Counted from the stretch's first letter, positions 10,561 through 20,367 are shown. The stretch: 64,000 nt of DNA from Gammaproteobacteria bacterium (GCA_029881255.1 JAOUMY010000002.1:186001-250000); one strand, 5' to 3'. A program made the numbers and translations. Notes: generated from the sequence alone by a model not told the origin.

Positions 10561-11418
10561 TTACTCTTCTGAGTCATCCTTCTTCTTAGTAGTAACCTTC
10601 TTCTTGGTAGCCGTCGTCTTCTTCTTGGCAGTTGTTTTCTTAGGCGCCGCCTTTCTCTCGTCACCTTCTTCACCGTCTGCCGCATTGCCCTGATCATCAA
10701 CTTCAACGAAGTCGTCATCTCTACCAGGCAGAGTGATCGCTGCACTACGTGCTTCGATGATGGTATCGGCCACACCGCCTACATACAGGCGGATAGCGCG
10801 AATCGCGTCGTCGTTTCCAGGGATGATGTAATCCAGACCTTCAGGGCTATTATTGGTATCAACTACGCCAATAACGGGGATACCGAGCTTGCGCGCTTCG
10901 GCAACGGCAATTTTTTCATGACCAACGTCTACGACGAATACCGCTTTAGGCATGCCGGCCATATCTTTAATACCACCCAGGCTGCGCTCAAGCTTTTCCA
11001 TTTCGCGCTGAAGCATGATGCCTTCTTTCTTGCTCAGACGCTCGAAGTGACCGTCGGCTTGCATGCTTTCCAGATCCTTGAGGCGCTTGATCGACTGACG
11101 AACCGTTCTATAGTTAGTCAACATTCCACCCAACCAGCGGTGATTCACGAAAGGCATGCCGCAACGTTCGGCTTCTTCCTTGACCACCTGGTTGGCGGCG
11201 CGCTTGGTGCCGACAAACAGAATATTGCCTCCACGGCTGGCAACACTACTGATAAAATTCATCGCGTCCCGATAAAGCGGGAGGCTTTTTTCAAGATTGA
11301 TGATATGGATTTTGTTACGGTCCCCAAAGATATAAGGGGCCATACGGGGGTTCCAGAAGCGAGTCTGGTGTCCGAAATGAACACCGGCTTCCAACATTTG
11401 ACGCATAGTGACAGACAT
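10561..11418 (-). CDS. rpsB: 30S ribosomal protein S2, with basic/acidic C-terminal tail
   Basis: S2 is a late-assembling small-subunit protein. The start is set at the ATG giving [20 protein letters not shown], 22 codons into the longest frame, preceded by AGAGGT. That gives 285 residues against about 240 in E. coli. The family signatures are present ([32 protein letters not shown]). The extra residues form a low-complexity tail from about 235 on: first acidic, then runs of Lys and Thr ([15 protein letters not shown]), ending DDSEE. Such a tail is probably disordered. Confidence 0.96.
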   Translation of the reverse strand: MSVTMRQMLEAGVHFGHQTRFWNPRMAPYIFGDRNKIHIINLEKSLPLYRDAMNFISSVASRGGNILFVGTKRAANQVVKEEAERCGMPFVNHRWLGGMLTNYRTVRQSIKRLKDLESMQADGHFERLSKKEGIMLQREMEKLERSLGGIKDMAGMPKAVFVVDVGHEKIAVAEARKLGIPVIGVVDTNNSPEGLDYIIPGNDDAIRAIRLYVGGVADTIIEARSAAITLPGRDDDFVEVDDQGNAADGEEGDERKAAPKKTTAKKKTTATKKKVTTKKKDDSEE

Positions 11419-11537
11419 AATTACCTCTATATGGGTTAGGCCTCCACATACCCCATGAACCAACCCCGGATATCTCCGAAGCACCCTGGCTCACGTGCCG
11501 ATATGTGTGCGGATTTACAAGTAAAATAAAGGCGGCA
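11419..11537 (-). promoter_or_regulatory. Long 5' leader of rpsB, candidate S2 autoregulatory element
   Basis: The region between the predicted promoter and the rpsB ATG is about 120 nt and contains GGTGCTTCGG, GGGGTTGGTTCATGGGG and GGAGGCCTAACCC read leftward. From memory these resemble the conserved segments of the gammaproteobacterial rpsB leader, through which S2 represses its own operon. No covariance search was possible, so this is a resemblance rather than a proof. Confidence 0.5.
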
Positions 11538-11567
11538 TTTATATCATAAAATCGCAGGTTAGCTCAA
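11538..11567 (-). promoter_or_regulatory. Candidate sigma-70 promoter for rpsB-tsf
   Basis: Read leftward, TTGAGC (-35, 11562-11567) and TATAAA (-10, 11538-11543) are separated by 18 nt, followed by a GC-rich stretch (TGCCGCC). An overlapping alternative -10, TATGAT, lies 5 nt upstream. The placement fits a leader of about 110 nt before rpsB. Confidence 0.45.
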
Positions 11568-11671
11568 ACACTAATAGAACAATAGCCTTCTCCCGCCTGG
11601 TCCATTATCATGTACGGCAAAATTTCCCAGTAATTAGCTAAGCTTTAACCGATCGGATTTACAATTTCGCT

Positions 11672-12439
11672 ATGAGTGTACATATCAAAACTCCGGAAGA
11701 AGTCGAAAAAATGCGGGTTGCCGGCCGTCTGGCAGCCGAAGTCCTGACCATGATAGGCCCGTATGTCAAAGCAGGCGTGACTACCGACGAACTCAATCAG
11801 ATTTGCCACGATTACATCGTCAATGAGCAGCAAGCCATCCCTGCGCCACTGAATTATCGCGGCTTCCCCAAATCGATTTGCACCTCAGTAAACCATCAGG
11901 TTTGTCATGGCATTCCAGGCGACAAAAAGCTCAAAAATGGCGATATCATCAACATCGATATCACCGTGATTAAGGACTCCTATCACGGTGATACCAGTAA
12001 AATGTTCTATATCGGTGAGCCATCGGTGTTAGCACGCCGGGTGACGGAGACTGCCCACGAGGCCATGTGGAAAGGCATAAACATGGTCAAACCTGGCGTG
12101 AGACTAGGCGATATCGGCTATTTAATTCAACAACATGCCGAATCCAAAAACTGCTCCATCGTACGCGAATACTGCGGCCACGGAATCGGACGCCAGTTCC
12201 ATGAAGACCCCCAGGTCTTGCACTATGGCAAACCGGGCACCGGCATCGAACTGGAAGCAGGAATGACCTTCACCATTGAACCCATGGTCAATGTCGGTAA
12301 ACGTCACGTCAAATTACTTAAGGATAACTGGACGGTAGTGACCAAAGACCACTCCCTGTCTGCTCAGTGGGAGCACACTATCCTGGTGACCGAGACTGGC
12401 GTAGAAGTCCTGACCCTGCGCGAAGAGGAACGTAGTTAA
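11672..12439 (+). CDS. map: Type I methionine aminopeptidase
   Basis: Map removes the initiator methionine from nascent proteins using a two-metal site. The 255-residue protein has all five ligand motifs: INIDITVIKDSYHGDTSKMF (two Asp), the His in GHGIGRQFHEDP, Glu in TFTIEPM and Glu in QWEHTILV. It is divergent from rpsB, as in many gammaproteobacteria. No clear Shine-Dalgarno sequence precedes the ATG, and a TACAAT hexamer ends only 6 nt before it, so the message may be leaderless or nearly so. glnD starts 5 nt downstream. Confidence 0.97.
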   Translation: MSVHIKTPEEVEKMRVAGRLAAEVLTMIGPYVKAGVTTDELNQICHDYIVNEQQAIPAPLNYRGFPKSICTSVNHQVCHGIPGDKKLKNGDIINIDITVIKDSYHGDTSKMFYIGEPSVLARRVTETAHEAMWKGINMVKPGVRLGDIGYLIQQHAESKNCSIVREYCGHGIGRQFHEDPQVLHYGKPGTGIELEAGMTFTIEPMVNVGKRHVKLLKDNWTVVTKDHSLSAQWEHTILVTETGVEVLTLREEERS

Positions 12440-12444
12440 GCCCA

Positions 12445-15138
12445 ATGGCCACTACAGATGTCTATCTGTGTGATTTTGTCCAACTGGATCAGGATCTTGC
12501 GTCCACCACCAGTCCGGTAACCGTCATCCGTAAGGCCATAACCCAGGCCAGAAATCGCCTTGTCGATGCCTTTTGGGCAGATATCAATATCGAAAACCTG
12601 GTACACGCTCGTTCCGACTTCACCGACGAAATTCTAAAACGCGTGTGGCAACGCCATATACCTGAAGGTCTGGTCATATCCCTGGTCGCCGTCGGCGGCT
12701 ATGGCAGACAGGAGCTACACCTTGCATCTGATATAGACATATTGATTCTCGTTGAAAATCATGCAGATATTCCCAACGAGGCCATCGAAGCACTGATCAC
12801 AGAACTATGGGACCTCGGGCTGGAAATCGGCCATAGTGTGCGCGATCTCAATGAGTGTATTAATAGTGGTAGCGAAGATATCACTATCGCCACCAACCTC
12901 ATGGAAGCGCGTCTGGTTTACGGCAATTCCTCGCTGTTTACGCAATTACAGCAGCTGAGCGATCGTGAACACATCTGGCCTAGCCGTCAGTTTTTTGAGG
13001 AAAAATGGCAGGAACAAAAACAACGCCATTTAAAATTCCATGACTCGGCCTACAACCTCGAACCCAATATCAAAGAGGGGCCGGGGGGGCTGCGCGATAT
13101 ACAGATGATCGGCTGGGTCACCAAACGCCATTTCGATGCCGATTCATTGCACGACCTGATCAAGGTAGGTTTTCTCAATGAAGCCGAATATCAGGCTTTA
13201 ATAGAAGGACAGTCTTTTCTGTGGCGCATTCGCTTCGCCTTGCACGCAATTACCGGTAGAAGAGAAGACCGTTTGCTGTTCGAACACCAGCGCGCCATCG
13301 CCGAGCGATTCGGTTTTCAGGATGAATCACCGGGACTGGACCACCATGACCCTGCCCGCGCCGCTGACGGCAGACGACTGGGCGTAGAATTGTTCATGAA
13401 AAAATACTTCCGCACTATCACCGAGTTGAGCCGTCTCAATGAAATGCTATTGCAGCTATACCAGGAAGTTATTCTTTACGCCAACCAACCCGTAGCGCCT
13501 CAACCAATCAATCGGCGCTTCCAGTCGCTGCACGGCTTTTTAGACGTCACGCGAGAAGATATCTTCGAACACTACCCTTACGCCTTACTCGAACTTTTTC
13601 TCATACTCCAGCAGAACCCTGAGCTCAAAGGCGTGCGCGCGACAACGGTGCGCCTGCTACGTAAATATCGCTCACTCATCGACGATGACTTTCGCAACGA
13701 CATCCGTTGCCGCACGTTGTTTATGGAGATCCTTCGTCAACCTATCGGCATCACCCATACACTTCGACGCATGAATCAATACGGCGTTCTCGCAGCCTAT
13801 CTCAAGGAATTCGGCAATATCGTCGGTCAAATGCAATACGATTTATTTCACGTATATACCGTCGATCAACACACGCTATTCGTAGTAAGAAATCTTCGCC
13901 GTTTTGCCGTCGAGGATCACAAACAGGAATTCCCTTTGTGCAGTCAGGTGAGCGCCTATATTCCCAAACCGGAATTGCTCTACATCGCAGGTCTGTTTCA
14001 CGATATTGCCAAGGGCCGCGGCGGTGATCATTCTGTGTTAGGCGCGGAAGACGTCACCCACTTTTGCGAACGTCATGATTTAAGTGAAAGCGATACCGAG
14101 CTCGTCAGTTGGCTGGTGAAAAACCACCTGATTATGTCGATGACTGCGCAACATAAAGATATTGACGACCCGGAAGTCATCAACCACTTCGCCAGCCTGG
14201 TGCAAAACCGCACGCGACTGGATTATCTTTACCTGCTGACGGTTGCCGACATGCGTGGCACCAATCCAAAACTATGGAACAGCTGGAAAGATGCACTATT
14301 AATCGAACTATATAAACAAACCAATAACGCCTTTCGCCGCGGCTTGGAAAACCCAATGGACAAGCGCGGCCTGATACGCGAGACAAAAATGCTCGCGGCG
14401 CGCCAGCTTGTATTGAAAGGCATTTCGATGGAGCGTATCGAAGCCATCTGGCAAAACATGCGCGAGGACTATTTTCTGCGCTATAGCAGCGAAGAGATTT
14501 CCTGGCACATGGAACACCTGGCCGAGGACAGCAGCCACCAACGTCATCTGGTATTAATGCAGCCAACCGCTAGTCGCGGCAGTACCGATATATTTATCCA
14601 CGCACCGATTAAACCTTATTTGTTTACGATAGTAGCGGGCACTCTTGGACAGCTCGGTCTCAACATCGTCGAAGCGCGCATAGTGCCCACAACCGACGGC
14701 TACACCATGGATACCTATGGTGTTCTGGAATACAACAATGATCCCATTACAGACCCACATCGTATCGAAGAAATAGGACAGCGCCTCAACAAGGCACTGG
14801 ACGCGATGAAACTGGAAAAAGCCAATCGCATGCGCGGCAACCGGCGTATTGAACACTTCTCCATGGCGCCGAAGGTCACCTTTAGTGACGATCCGGCGAA
14901 TCATCGAACCATTATGGAAGTCGTCGCCACGGACCGGTCCGGACTGCTGGCACGCATCGCAAAAGGGATTACCGATGCCGGTTTAATCATACAAAACGCA
15001 AAGGTATCCACCATAGGCGCGCAAGCCGAAGACGTATTCTTTGTAACCGACGCTGAGCAACGCCCTATCGACAATCTGGAAAAAAGAGAAGATATCCGCC
15101 GTTTGATTTGCGCCTATATCGAACCGGAGAAGGATTAA
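12445..15138 (+). CDS. glnD: Bifunctional uridylyltransferase/uridylyl-removing enzyme GlnD
   Basis: GlnD senses glutamine and adds or removes UMP on PII proteins, controlling nitrogen assimilation. The 897-residue protein has the expected four parts: a nucleotidyltransferase domain with GGYGRQELHLASDIDILIL (about 83-103), a middle helical domain, an HD hydrolase domain with GLFHDIAKGRGGDHS (about 517-531), and two C-terminal ACT domains (about 710-785 and 820-890) that bind glutamine. The map-glnD pairing is conserved in this class. The gap to apaH is one nucleotide, suggesting coupled translation. Confidence 0.97.
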   Translation: MATTDVYLCDFVQLDQDLASTTSPVTVIRKAITQARNRLVDAFWADINIENLVHARSDFTDEILKRVWQRHIPEGLVISLVAVGGYGRQELHLASDIDILILVENHADIPNEAIEALITELWDLGLEIGHSVRDLNECINSGSEDITIATNLMEARLVYGNSSLFTQLQQLSDREHIWPSRQFFEEKWQEQKQRHLKFHDSAYNLEPNIKEGPGGLRDIQMIGWVTKRHFDADSLHDLIKVGFLNEAEYQALIEGQSFLWRIRFALHAITGRREDRLLFEHQRAIAERFGFQDESPGLDHHDPARAADGRRLGVELFMKKYFRTITELSRLNEMLLQLYQEVILYANQPVAPQPINRRFQSLHGFLDVTREDIFEHYPYALLELFLILQQNPELKGVRATTVRLLRKYRSLIDDDFRNDIRCRTLFMEILRQPIGITHTLRRMNQYGVLAAYLKEFGNIVGQMQYDLFHVYTVDQHTLFVVRNLRRFAVEDHKQEFPLCSQVSAYIPKPELLYIAGLFHDIAKGRGGDHSVLGAEDVTHFCERHDLSESDTELVSWLVKNHLIMSMTAQHKDIDDPEVINHFASLVQNRTRLDYLYLLTVADMRGTNPKLWNSWKDALLIELYKQTNNAFRRGLENPMDKRGLIRETKMLAARQLVLKGISMERIEAIWQNMREDYFLRYSSEEISWHMEHLAEDSSHQRHLVLMQPTASRGSTDIFIHAPIKPYLFTIVAGTLGQLGLNIVEARIVPTTDGYTMDTYGVLEYNNDPITDPHRIEEIGQRLNKALDAMKLEKANRMRGNRRIEHFSMAPKVTFSDDPANHRTIMEVVATDRSGLLARIAKGITDAGLIIQNAKVSTIGAQAEDVFFVTDAEQRPIDNLEKREDIRRLICAYIEPEKD

Positions 15139-15139
15139 G

Positions 15140-15988
15140 ATGGGGAAATTCAGGCGTGTCTTCGCGATCGGTGATCTTCAGGGATGCCTGTCTCCACTAC
15201 AACAACTACTGACACAAATCGACTTCGATCCAAGTTGCGACCAGTTATGGTTTTGCGGTGATCTGGTCAATCGTGGTCCTGATTCACTGGAAGTACTTCG
15301 CTTCGTCAAGTCACTGGGTGATGCCGCCATTACCGTACTCGGCAATCATGATCTGCACTATCTCGCAATAAGCGCCGGCGTCACCACACCGCGACCCAAA
15401 GACACCCTAGCGGAATTATTGGCCGCGCCAGATCGAGCCGAACTGGACGAGTGGTTACGCCACCAACCACTGTTACATATCGACGAAGATACTGGTTTCG
15501 CGATGGCGCATGCGGGCATCTATCCTAACTGGACATGGGAAACGACTAAGCAACTGGCCAAAGAAGCCGAATCGGTGCTACAAAGCGCAAAAGCCGCCGA
15601 ATTTTACCAATCAATGTATGGCAACCAGCCGGATCATTGGCAGTCGGCGCTAAACGGCCATGATCGAACCCGCTTTATCATCAACTGTTTTACGCGCATG
15701 CGTTATTGCAATGCCGATCACCGACTCGATCTCACCCATAAAGGCCCGCCAGGTTCTCAGGCGTCAGGACTACTGCCCTGGTATAAGGTCATCGGGCTCG
15801 ATACCGGCGGTCTGCAACTGGTGTTTGGGCACTGGTCAACACTCGCTAGCGATGAAACACCGTCAAATATCCATGCCCTTGACACCGGTTGCGTCTGGGG
15901 TGGACAGTTAACCGCTCTGGAGCTGCGCACGGGAAAGCGAATTTCGATACCCTGCACACAAACCCTCAAACCCGAGCCAGGCGCTTGA
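15140..15988 (+). CDS. apaH: Symmetrical diadenosine tetraphosphatase ApaH
   Basis: ApaH hydrolyses Ap4A symmetrically to two ADP and also removes Np4 caps from RNA. The 282-residue protein has the metallophosphatase motifs in order: GDLQGC at 12-17, GDLVNRGPDS, GNHDLHY and the later HAGIYP and GHWST. In many gammaproteobacteria apaH sits with ksgA/apaG; here it follows glnD by 1 nt, a different neighbourhood. The Ap4A link to stress and the nitrogen sensor upstream may be coincidental. Confidence 0.96.
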   Translation: MGKFRRVFAIGDLQGCLSPLQQLLTQIDFDPSCDQLWFCGDLVNRGPDSLEVLRFVKSLGDAAITVLGNHDLHYLAISAGVTTPRPKDTLAELLAAPDRAELDEWLRHQPLLHIDEDTGFAMAHAGIYPNWTWETTKQLAKEAESVLQSAKAAEFYQSMYGNQPDHWQSALNGHDRTRFIINCFTRMRYCNADHRLDLTHKGPPGSQASGLLPWYKVIGLDTGGLQLVFGHWSTLASDETPSNIHALDTGCVWGGQLTALELRTGKRISIPCTQTLKPEPGA

Positions 15989-16142
15989 AGAGAAAATAAA
16001 AATCTCTCTGGAAAGTGACTCCCTCTGAAGACTCTGACATAATCGCCAAAGCAGGAAATACGCGGGCTACAGCCCCTGGCATTTAATTTGCTTTTTGTAG
16101 TGAAATCCATCGCTACATAAAAACACCAATGGACAAGCCGAA

Positions 16143-17102
16143 ATGGTCACGCATATAAATGTCGTCGATGAGGGCAAAACGTCAGAAATCGAGGGTAATG
16201 CCCAGGTCATCGATAAAGTTCTAAATGTGGAGCAGATCGCCTGCGACAATCCGCGGCTCGGTCTGGCCCTGCGCGTGTCCAATGCCCTACAAACAACTCT
16301 CGATATCGAACAACTGATCTCACTGTTTTCCAAACGTATCAGCCCTGCCCTGCCACACGAGGGAATCAGCTATTGCAATGACAGGCTGGGCATAGTAATT
16401 CAATTAAACCGCAAGAAAAGCAAACACTTGTGTACATATCGCGTGTTATTAAACGATGAGCCCATGGGCGACATTACCTTGCGCAGAAGCTGGGAGTTCA
16501 GCAACGAAGAAACCAATATTTTCGAATACACCCTGTGTAATCTGATCTACCCGTTGCGCAACGCGATTTTGTATCGTGAGGCTGTACTTGCCGCCCACAA
16601 AGATCCTCTAACCGGCGTGAACAACCGCGCGACTTTTGACGAAACCATCATCCGTGAAACCCGTTTGGCAAGGCGTTATCACCGCCCTTTGTCACTGATC
16701 ATACTCGATATCGATCACTTCAAATTGATCAATGACGAACTGGGACACAGCATGGGTGACTGCGTTATCAAATCCACGGCTGAATGTACCGCATCGTGTA
16801 TTCGTAGTACCGATATTCTTTTTCGCTATGGCGGAGAGGAATTCGTCATTATGTTGAGCAACACCAGCGCAGAGGGCGCTAGCCAATTGGCTGAGCGCAT
16901 CCGCCGTGCAATCGAGCGCAGCAAAACCGGCTGCGGTGCCGAAAGTCGTTCCGTTACCGTCAGTCTGGGCGTTTCCACTCTTAGTCATGATGAAAGCGAA
17001 AAAGAATTCTTTTCCCGCGCCGATGCCGCGCTCCTCGAGGCCAAACGCAGCGGACGAAATCGCGTGTGTATTGCCGAACAGCTGGAAAAAACTCAGGCCT
17101 GA
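16143..17102 (+). CDS. GGDEF-domain diguanylate cyclase
   Basis: The C-terminal half is a diguanylate cyclase that makes cyclic di-GMP from two GTP. The active-site loop GGEEF is at residues 230-234 and an inhibitory I-site RSTD lies five residues before it (221-224), so the enzyme is predicted to be active and product-inhibited. The segments DPLTGVNNRATFDE and ILDIDHFKLINDELGH are canonical. The N-terminal 150 residues have no membrane segment and may form a GAF-like sensory domain, which I cannot identify firmly. The 3' end overlaps the convergent glycosylase gene by 10 nt. Confidence 0.9.
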   Translation: MVTHINVVDEGKTSEIEGNAQVIDKVLNVEQIACDNPRLGLALRVSNALQTTLDIEQLISLFSKRISPALPHEGISYCNDRLGIVIQLNRKKSKHLCTYRVLLNDEPMGDITLRRSWEFSNEETNIFEYTLCNLIYPLRNAILYREAVLAAHKDPLTGVNNRATFDETIIRETRLARRYHRPLSLIILDIDHFKLINDELGHSMGDCVIKSTAECTASCIRSTDILFRYGGEEFVIMLSNTSAEGASQLAERIRRAIERSKTGCGAESRSVTVSLGVSTLSHDESEKEFFSRADAALLEAKRSGRNRVCIAEQLEKTQA

Positions 17103-17746
17103 GCCACCGGACATCGCTCCCTCAAAACACATTGCTGACATAACGGTTTCTTACGACAAACATCTTTGCAATGCATCACTATCAGCGCATGATATTCATT
17201 GAACAGCGCCACCTCCGCGTTCAAATGAGCATGAAACAAGTCCTGTACTTCCTGATAGCTAATGTCCTCTTCCATCAAACCCAGACGTGAAAACAGACGC
17301 TTTGTATAGGCGTCCACTACGAACCAGGGACGCTCAAATGCGTACAGCATTATATCGTCCGCCGTTTCCGGTCCCACCCCATTAACACTAAGCAGACCTT
17401 TGCGTAGTGTTGTGTCATCGAGATTACATAACGACGCATAGCCACCGACATCGAGATACCATAAACAGTAATTTCTCAGGCGTTTCGCCTTGATATTGAA
17501 ATACCCGGAAGGTTGTAGCCACAGCGCCAGCTGATCGTGTTCGCTATCGACTATGGACTGGGGATCAAGTTGATCGGCCTGTTTCAGATTGGCTATTGCC
17601 TTTTCCACATTGATCCAGGCAGTATTCTGGGTCAGTATTGCTCCTACCATGACCTCAAACGGCGTTTCACCAGGCCACCAGTACTGTTTGCCATAGGCCG
17701 CAAAAAGTTCATTATATACCTGCTGAAATCTGAGATTCCGCTTCAT
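17093..17746 (-). CDS. HhH-GPD DNA glycosylase, MagIII/endonuclease III-like with 4Fe-4S cluster
   Basis: This is a base-excision repair glycosylase of the endonuclease III superfamily. The 217-residue protein has the opening YWWPGETPFEVMVGAILTQN, resembling Helicobacter MagIII (3-methyladenine glycosylase). It has the helix-hairpin-helix LLSVNGVGPETADDI and the catalytic Asp in VVDAYTKR. The Lys found in the HhH of bifunctional endonuclease III is replaced by Glu, suggesting a glycosylase without lyase activity. Five cysteines at the C-terminus (CKDVCRKKPLCQQCVLRERC) fit an iron-sulfur cluster. It converges on the cyclase gene with a 10-nt overlap. Confidence 0.85.
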   Translation of the reverse strand: MKRNLRFQQVYNELFAAYGKQYWWPGETPFEVMVGAILTQNTAWINVEKAIANLKQADQLDPQSIVDSEHDQLALWLQPSGYFNIKAKRLRNYCLWYLDVGGYASLCNLDDTTLRKGLLSVNGVGPETADDIMLYAFERPWFVVDAYTKRLFSRLGLMEEDISYQEVQDLFHAHLNAEVALFNEYHALIVMHCKDVCRKKPLCQQCVLRERCPVAQA

Positions 17747-17811
17747 CTATCATTCCCGTGCCGCAAAAAGCCGATATAATAGCTGCCAATCTTTCACTTT
17801 AAAAAACAACG

Positions 17812-20355
17812 ATGAACTTCAAACAAGCGCTTTCCGCGAATCAGCTCTATACCCGTTGTGATACCTCACTTTTCAATTTCGAAACCACTGTCGAACTTGC
17901 CCCCCTGGCCGATCCACTGGGACAGGAACGCGCGATTGCGGCGATAAATTTCGGCGTGGGCATTCCGCAAGAAGGATATAACCTATATGTACTGGGAAAA
18001 TCCGGTGTTGGGAAGCGTCATCTGCTACAAGGCGTTATTGAGCCGATAGCAAAAAACGCATCGACGCCGTCAGAATGGGCCTATCTCTACAATTTCGACG
18101 ACCCCCAACACCCCATCTGTATAAGTCTGCCGCCAGGTACTGGCATTCAGCTACGCAGCGATTTAAAGAATTTTTGTGAAGAACTCTTTCATGCCATACG
18201 CGCCGCATTTCGAAGCGAGGTTTACAGCTCCCAGGAAAAACACATCGAGGCCAGTTATCGCAAACGTGAGAATGAGGCCTTTATCAAACTCGAAAAGAGC
18301 GCCCACAAAAAAAATATCGCCTTCCTGCGCACGGAGAATGGGTTTGCATTTGCACCCGTACGTGATAACCACGTCATTGAACCTCACGAGTTTCAAAAAC
18401 TCCCCGAGGATCAACAGCGGCAGATAAATGATGACATTGATTCCTTGCAGAGCAAGTTACAGGTATTGGTTGAAACCCTACCCTTATGGCAACAAGAGGC
18501 ACGCCAACACTACAAAGAACTGGCAGCAAAAACTGCACGTCTGGCCGTCAGCTATCTAATCGACAATTTGAAAGACAAATATCATACACATCACCACCTC
18601 ACCGATTTTTTCAATCGCATTGAACAGGATATCGTTGACAATATCGACGTTTTTCGTCGCCCGGAAGTTATCGAAGCCGGAATAAGTGAAACAACCGATC
18701 CACAAAAATTTCCGCCTATAAAACATTATCAGATTAATCTGTTGACGGACCGTAGCAGTATACAAGGAGCGCCTGTCCACTATGTAGATCACCCGACCCA
18801 CGATAACCTCATCGGTAAGACAGAATATCTGTCTCACATGGGTACATTAGTCACAGATTATACGCTTATACGTCCCGGCGCCCTGCATCACGCCAACGGT
18901 GGGTATCTCATCATTGATGCTCACAAATTGCTGACCCAGGCACACGCCTGGGAGGCCCTGAAGCGCGCACTGACTTCAGGTGAAATCGTTATTCAATCTC
19001 TTGCGCAAGACCTCGGACTGATCAGTACAGTTTCACTTGAACCAGAACCTATTCCCTTGCGTACTAAAGTCATTCTGTTAGGCGAGCGAGATCTGTACTA
19101 TTTACTCGCTGAACACGATCCCGATTTCGAACAACTGTTCAAGGTTGCCGTCGATGTGGAAGATCAGATTGCACGCACGGCTGACAATACTGGTGCATTC
19201 GCCAAACTCATTGCTTCGGTTGCACGGCAGCATCACTTGCTGCCATTTCATCGCAGCGCAGTGGCACGCATCATTGAACACAGCGCACGCCATATTGAAC
19301 ATGCTCACAAGATCAGCATACATATGGGGCTAATCATTGATGTGATGGTCGAGTCCAGCTATTGGGCCAAACTACAAAAGGCCAGCACTGTCGACGCCAC
19401 TCATGTAGAGACTGCGATTCGTCAACAGGATTACCGCCATGGGCGAATACCTGAGCGCCTGCAGGAAGGCATCATTGATGGCACCACTTTAATCGACACC
19501 ACAGGCAGCGCGATCGGGCAAATCAATGCTTTGACCGTTATCGGTTACGGTAGCCGAATCTTCGGACTACCCTCGCGCGTCACCGCCACAGCCCGTGCCG
19601 GAGACGGGAAATTACTCGATATTGAACATGAAGCCGATCTCGGTGGTGAGATACACACCAAAGGTGTCTTGATTTTTTCGCACTTTATGGCGGCGAGATA
19701 TGCCACACACAAATCGTTTTCGGTATCGGCCAGCGTTGGTTTTGAGCAGTCATATGGCGGCGTTGAAGGCGACAGTGCATCGGCTGCTGAGTTATGTGCC
19801 GTGTTATCTGCCATTGCCAATATCCCGCTCAAACAAAATCTTGCGGTAACGGGATCTATCAATCAACACGGCATGATTCAAGTCATCGGCGGCATAAACG
19901 AAAAAATAGAAGGCTTTTTTGATATCTGCGTCAAACGCGGTCTGACTGGTGATCAGGGCGTCATCGTGCCACGCCACAATATTCAGCACCTGATGCTCAA
20001 ACAGGAAGTCATAACGGCTGTTGAGCAGGAAAAATTTCACATCTTCGCAGTTGATCACATCGACGAAATGCTCGAGCTCTTCACCGGCATGAGCGCCGGA
20101 CAACGCGATGAAAACGGTGAATTTCCTGAAGACAGTTTTAATTACGCCGTCGAAGAAGCCTTGATCAAAATGGCCGAACAGATTCATCCACCAGATAGCA
20201 AAGACGATGATGAAGACGAGGAGGATGAGGACGAAGAAGATGAGGAAAAGAATGTTTCCTCTGACGACAGTTCATCGCCGGAAAAAACTGGGGAAGATAA
20301 AGCAGCACCAGACAATGATCCGCAAAAACCCGATGAACAACCGGATACTAAGTGA
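17812..20355 (+). CDS. Lon-family ATP-dependent protease (LonB/YcbZ type)
   Basis: A cytoplasmic AAA+ protease of the Lon family lacking the classic Lon N-domain. In 847 residues it shows a Walker A motif (LGKSGVGK, about 61-69) in the N-terminal AAA_32-type region, a helical insertion, and a C-terminal Lon protease domain. The catalytic dyad is Ser655 in EGDSASA and Lys698 in GGINEKIEG, 43 residues apart as in E. coli Lon. Family features GNLAVTGS-like strand and GVIVP are present. The C-terminal 60 residues are extremely acidic, with a run of Asp/Glu, then Ser/Pro/Lys: a disordered tail. gluQ follows after 12 nt. Confidence 0.92.
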   Translation: MNFKQALSANQLYTRCDTSLFNFETTVELAPLADPLGQERAIAAINFGVGIPQEGYNLYVLGKSGVGKRHLLQGVIEPIAKNASTPSEWAYLYNFDDPQHPICISLPPGTGIQLRSDLKNFCEELFHAIRAAFRSEVYSSQEKHIEASYRKRENEAFIKLEKSAHKKNIAFLRTENGFAFAPVRDNHVIEPHEFQKLPEDQQRQINDDIDSLQSKLQVLVETLPLWQQEARQHYKELAAKTARLAVSYLIDNLKDKYHTHHHLTDFFNRIEQDIVDNIDVFRRPEVIEAGISETTDPQKFPPIKHYQINLLTDRSSIQGAPVHYVDHPTHDNLIGKTEYLSHMGTLVTDYTLIRPGALHHANGGYLIIDAHKLLTQAHAWEALKRALTSGEIVIQSLAQDLGLISTVSLEPEPIPLRTKVILLGERDLYYLLAEHDPDFEQLFKVAVDVEDQIARTADNTGAFAKLIASVARQHHLLPFHRSAVARIIEHSARHIEHAHKISIHMGLIIDVMVESSYWAKLQKASTVDATHVETAIRQQDYRHGRIPERLQEGIIDGTTLIDTTGSAIGQINALTVIGYGSRIFGLPSRVTATARAGDGKLLDIEHEADLGGEIHTKGVLIFSHFMAARYATHKSFSVSASVGFEQSYGGVEGDSASAAELCAVLSAIANIPLKQNLAVTGSINQHGMIQVIGGINEKIEGFFDICVKRGLTGDQGVIVPRHNIQHLMLKQEVITAVEQEKFHIFAVDHIDEMLELFTGMSAGQRDENGEFPEDSFNYAVEEALIKMAEQIHPPDSKDDDEDEEDEDEEDEEKNVSSDDSSSPEKTGEDKAAPDNDPQKPDEQPDTK

Positions 20356-20367
20356 CGTACCCAGGTG

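Noticed and set aside
14180-14566. Minus-strand frames inside glnD
   Set aside because: They overlap a fully supported gene in the opposite frame and lack any family feature.
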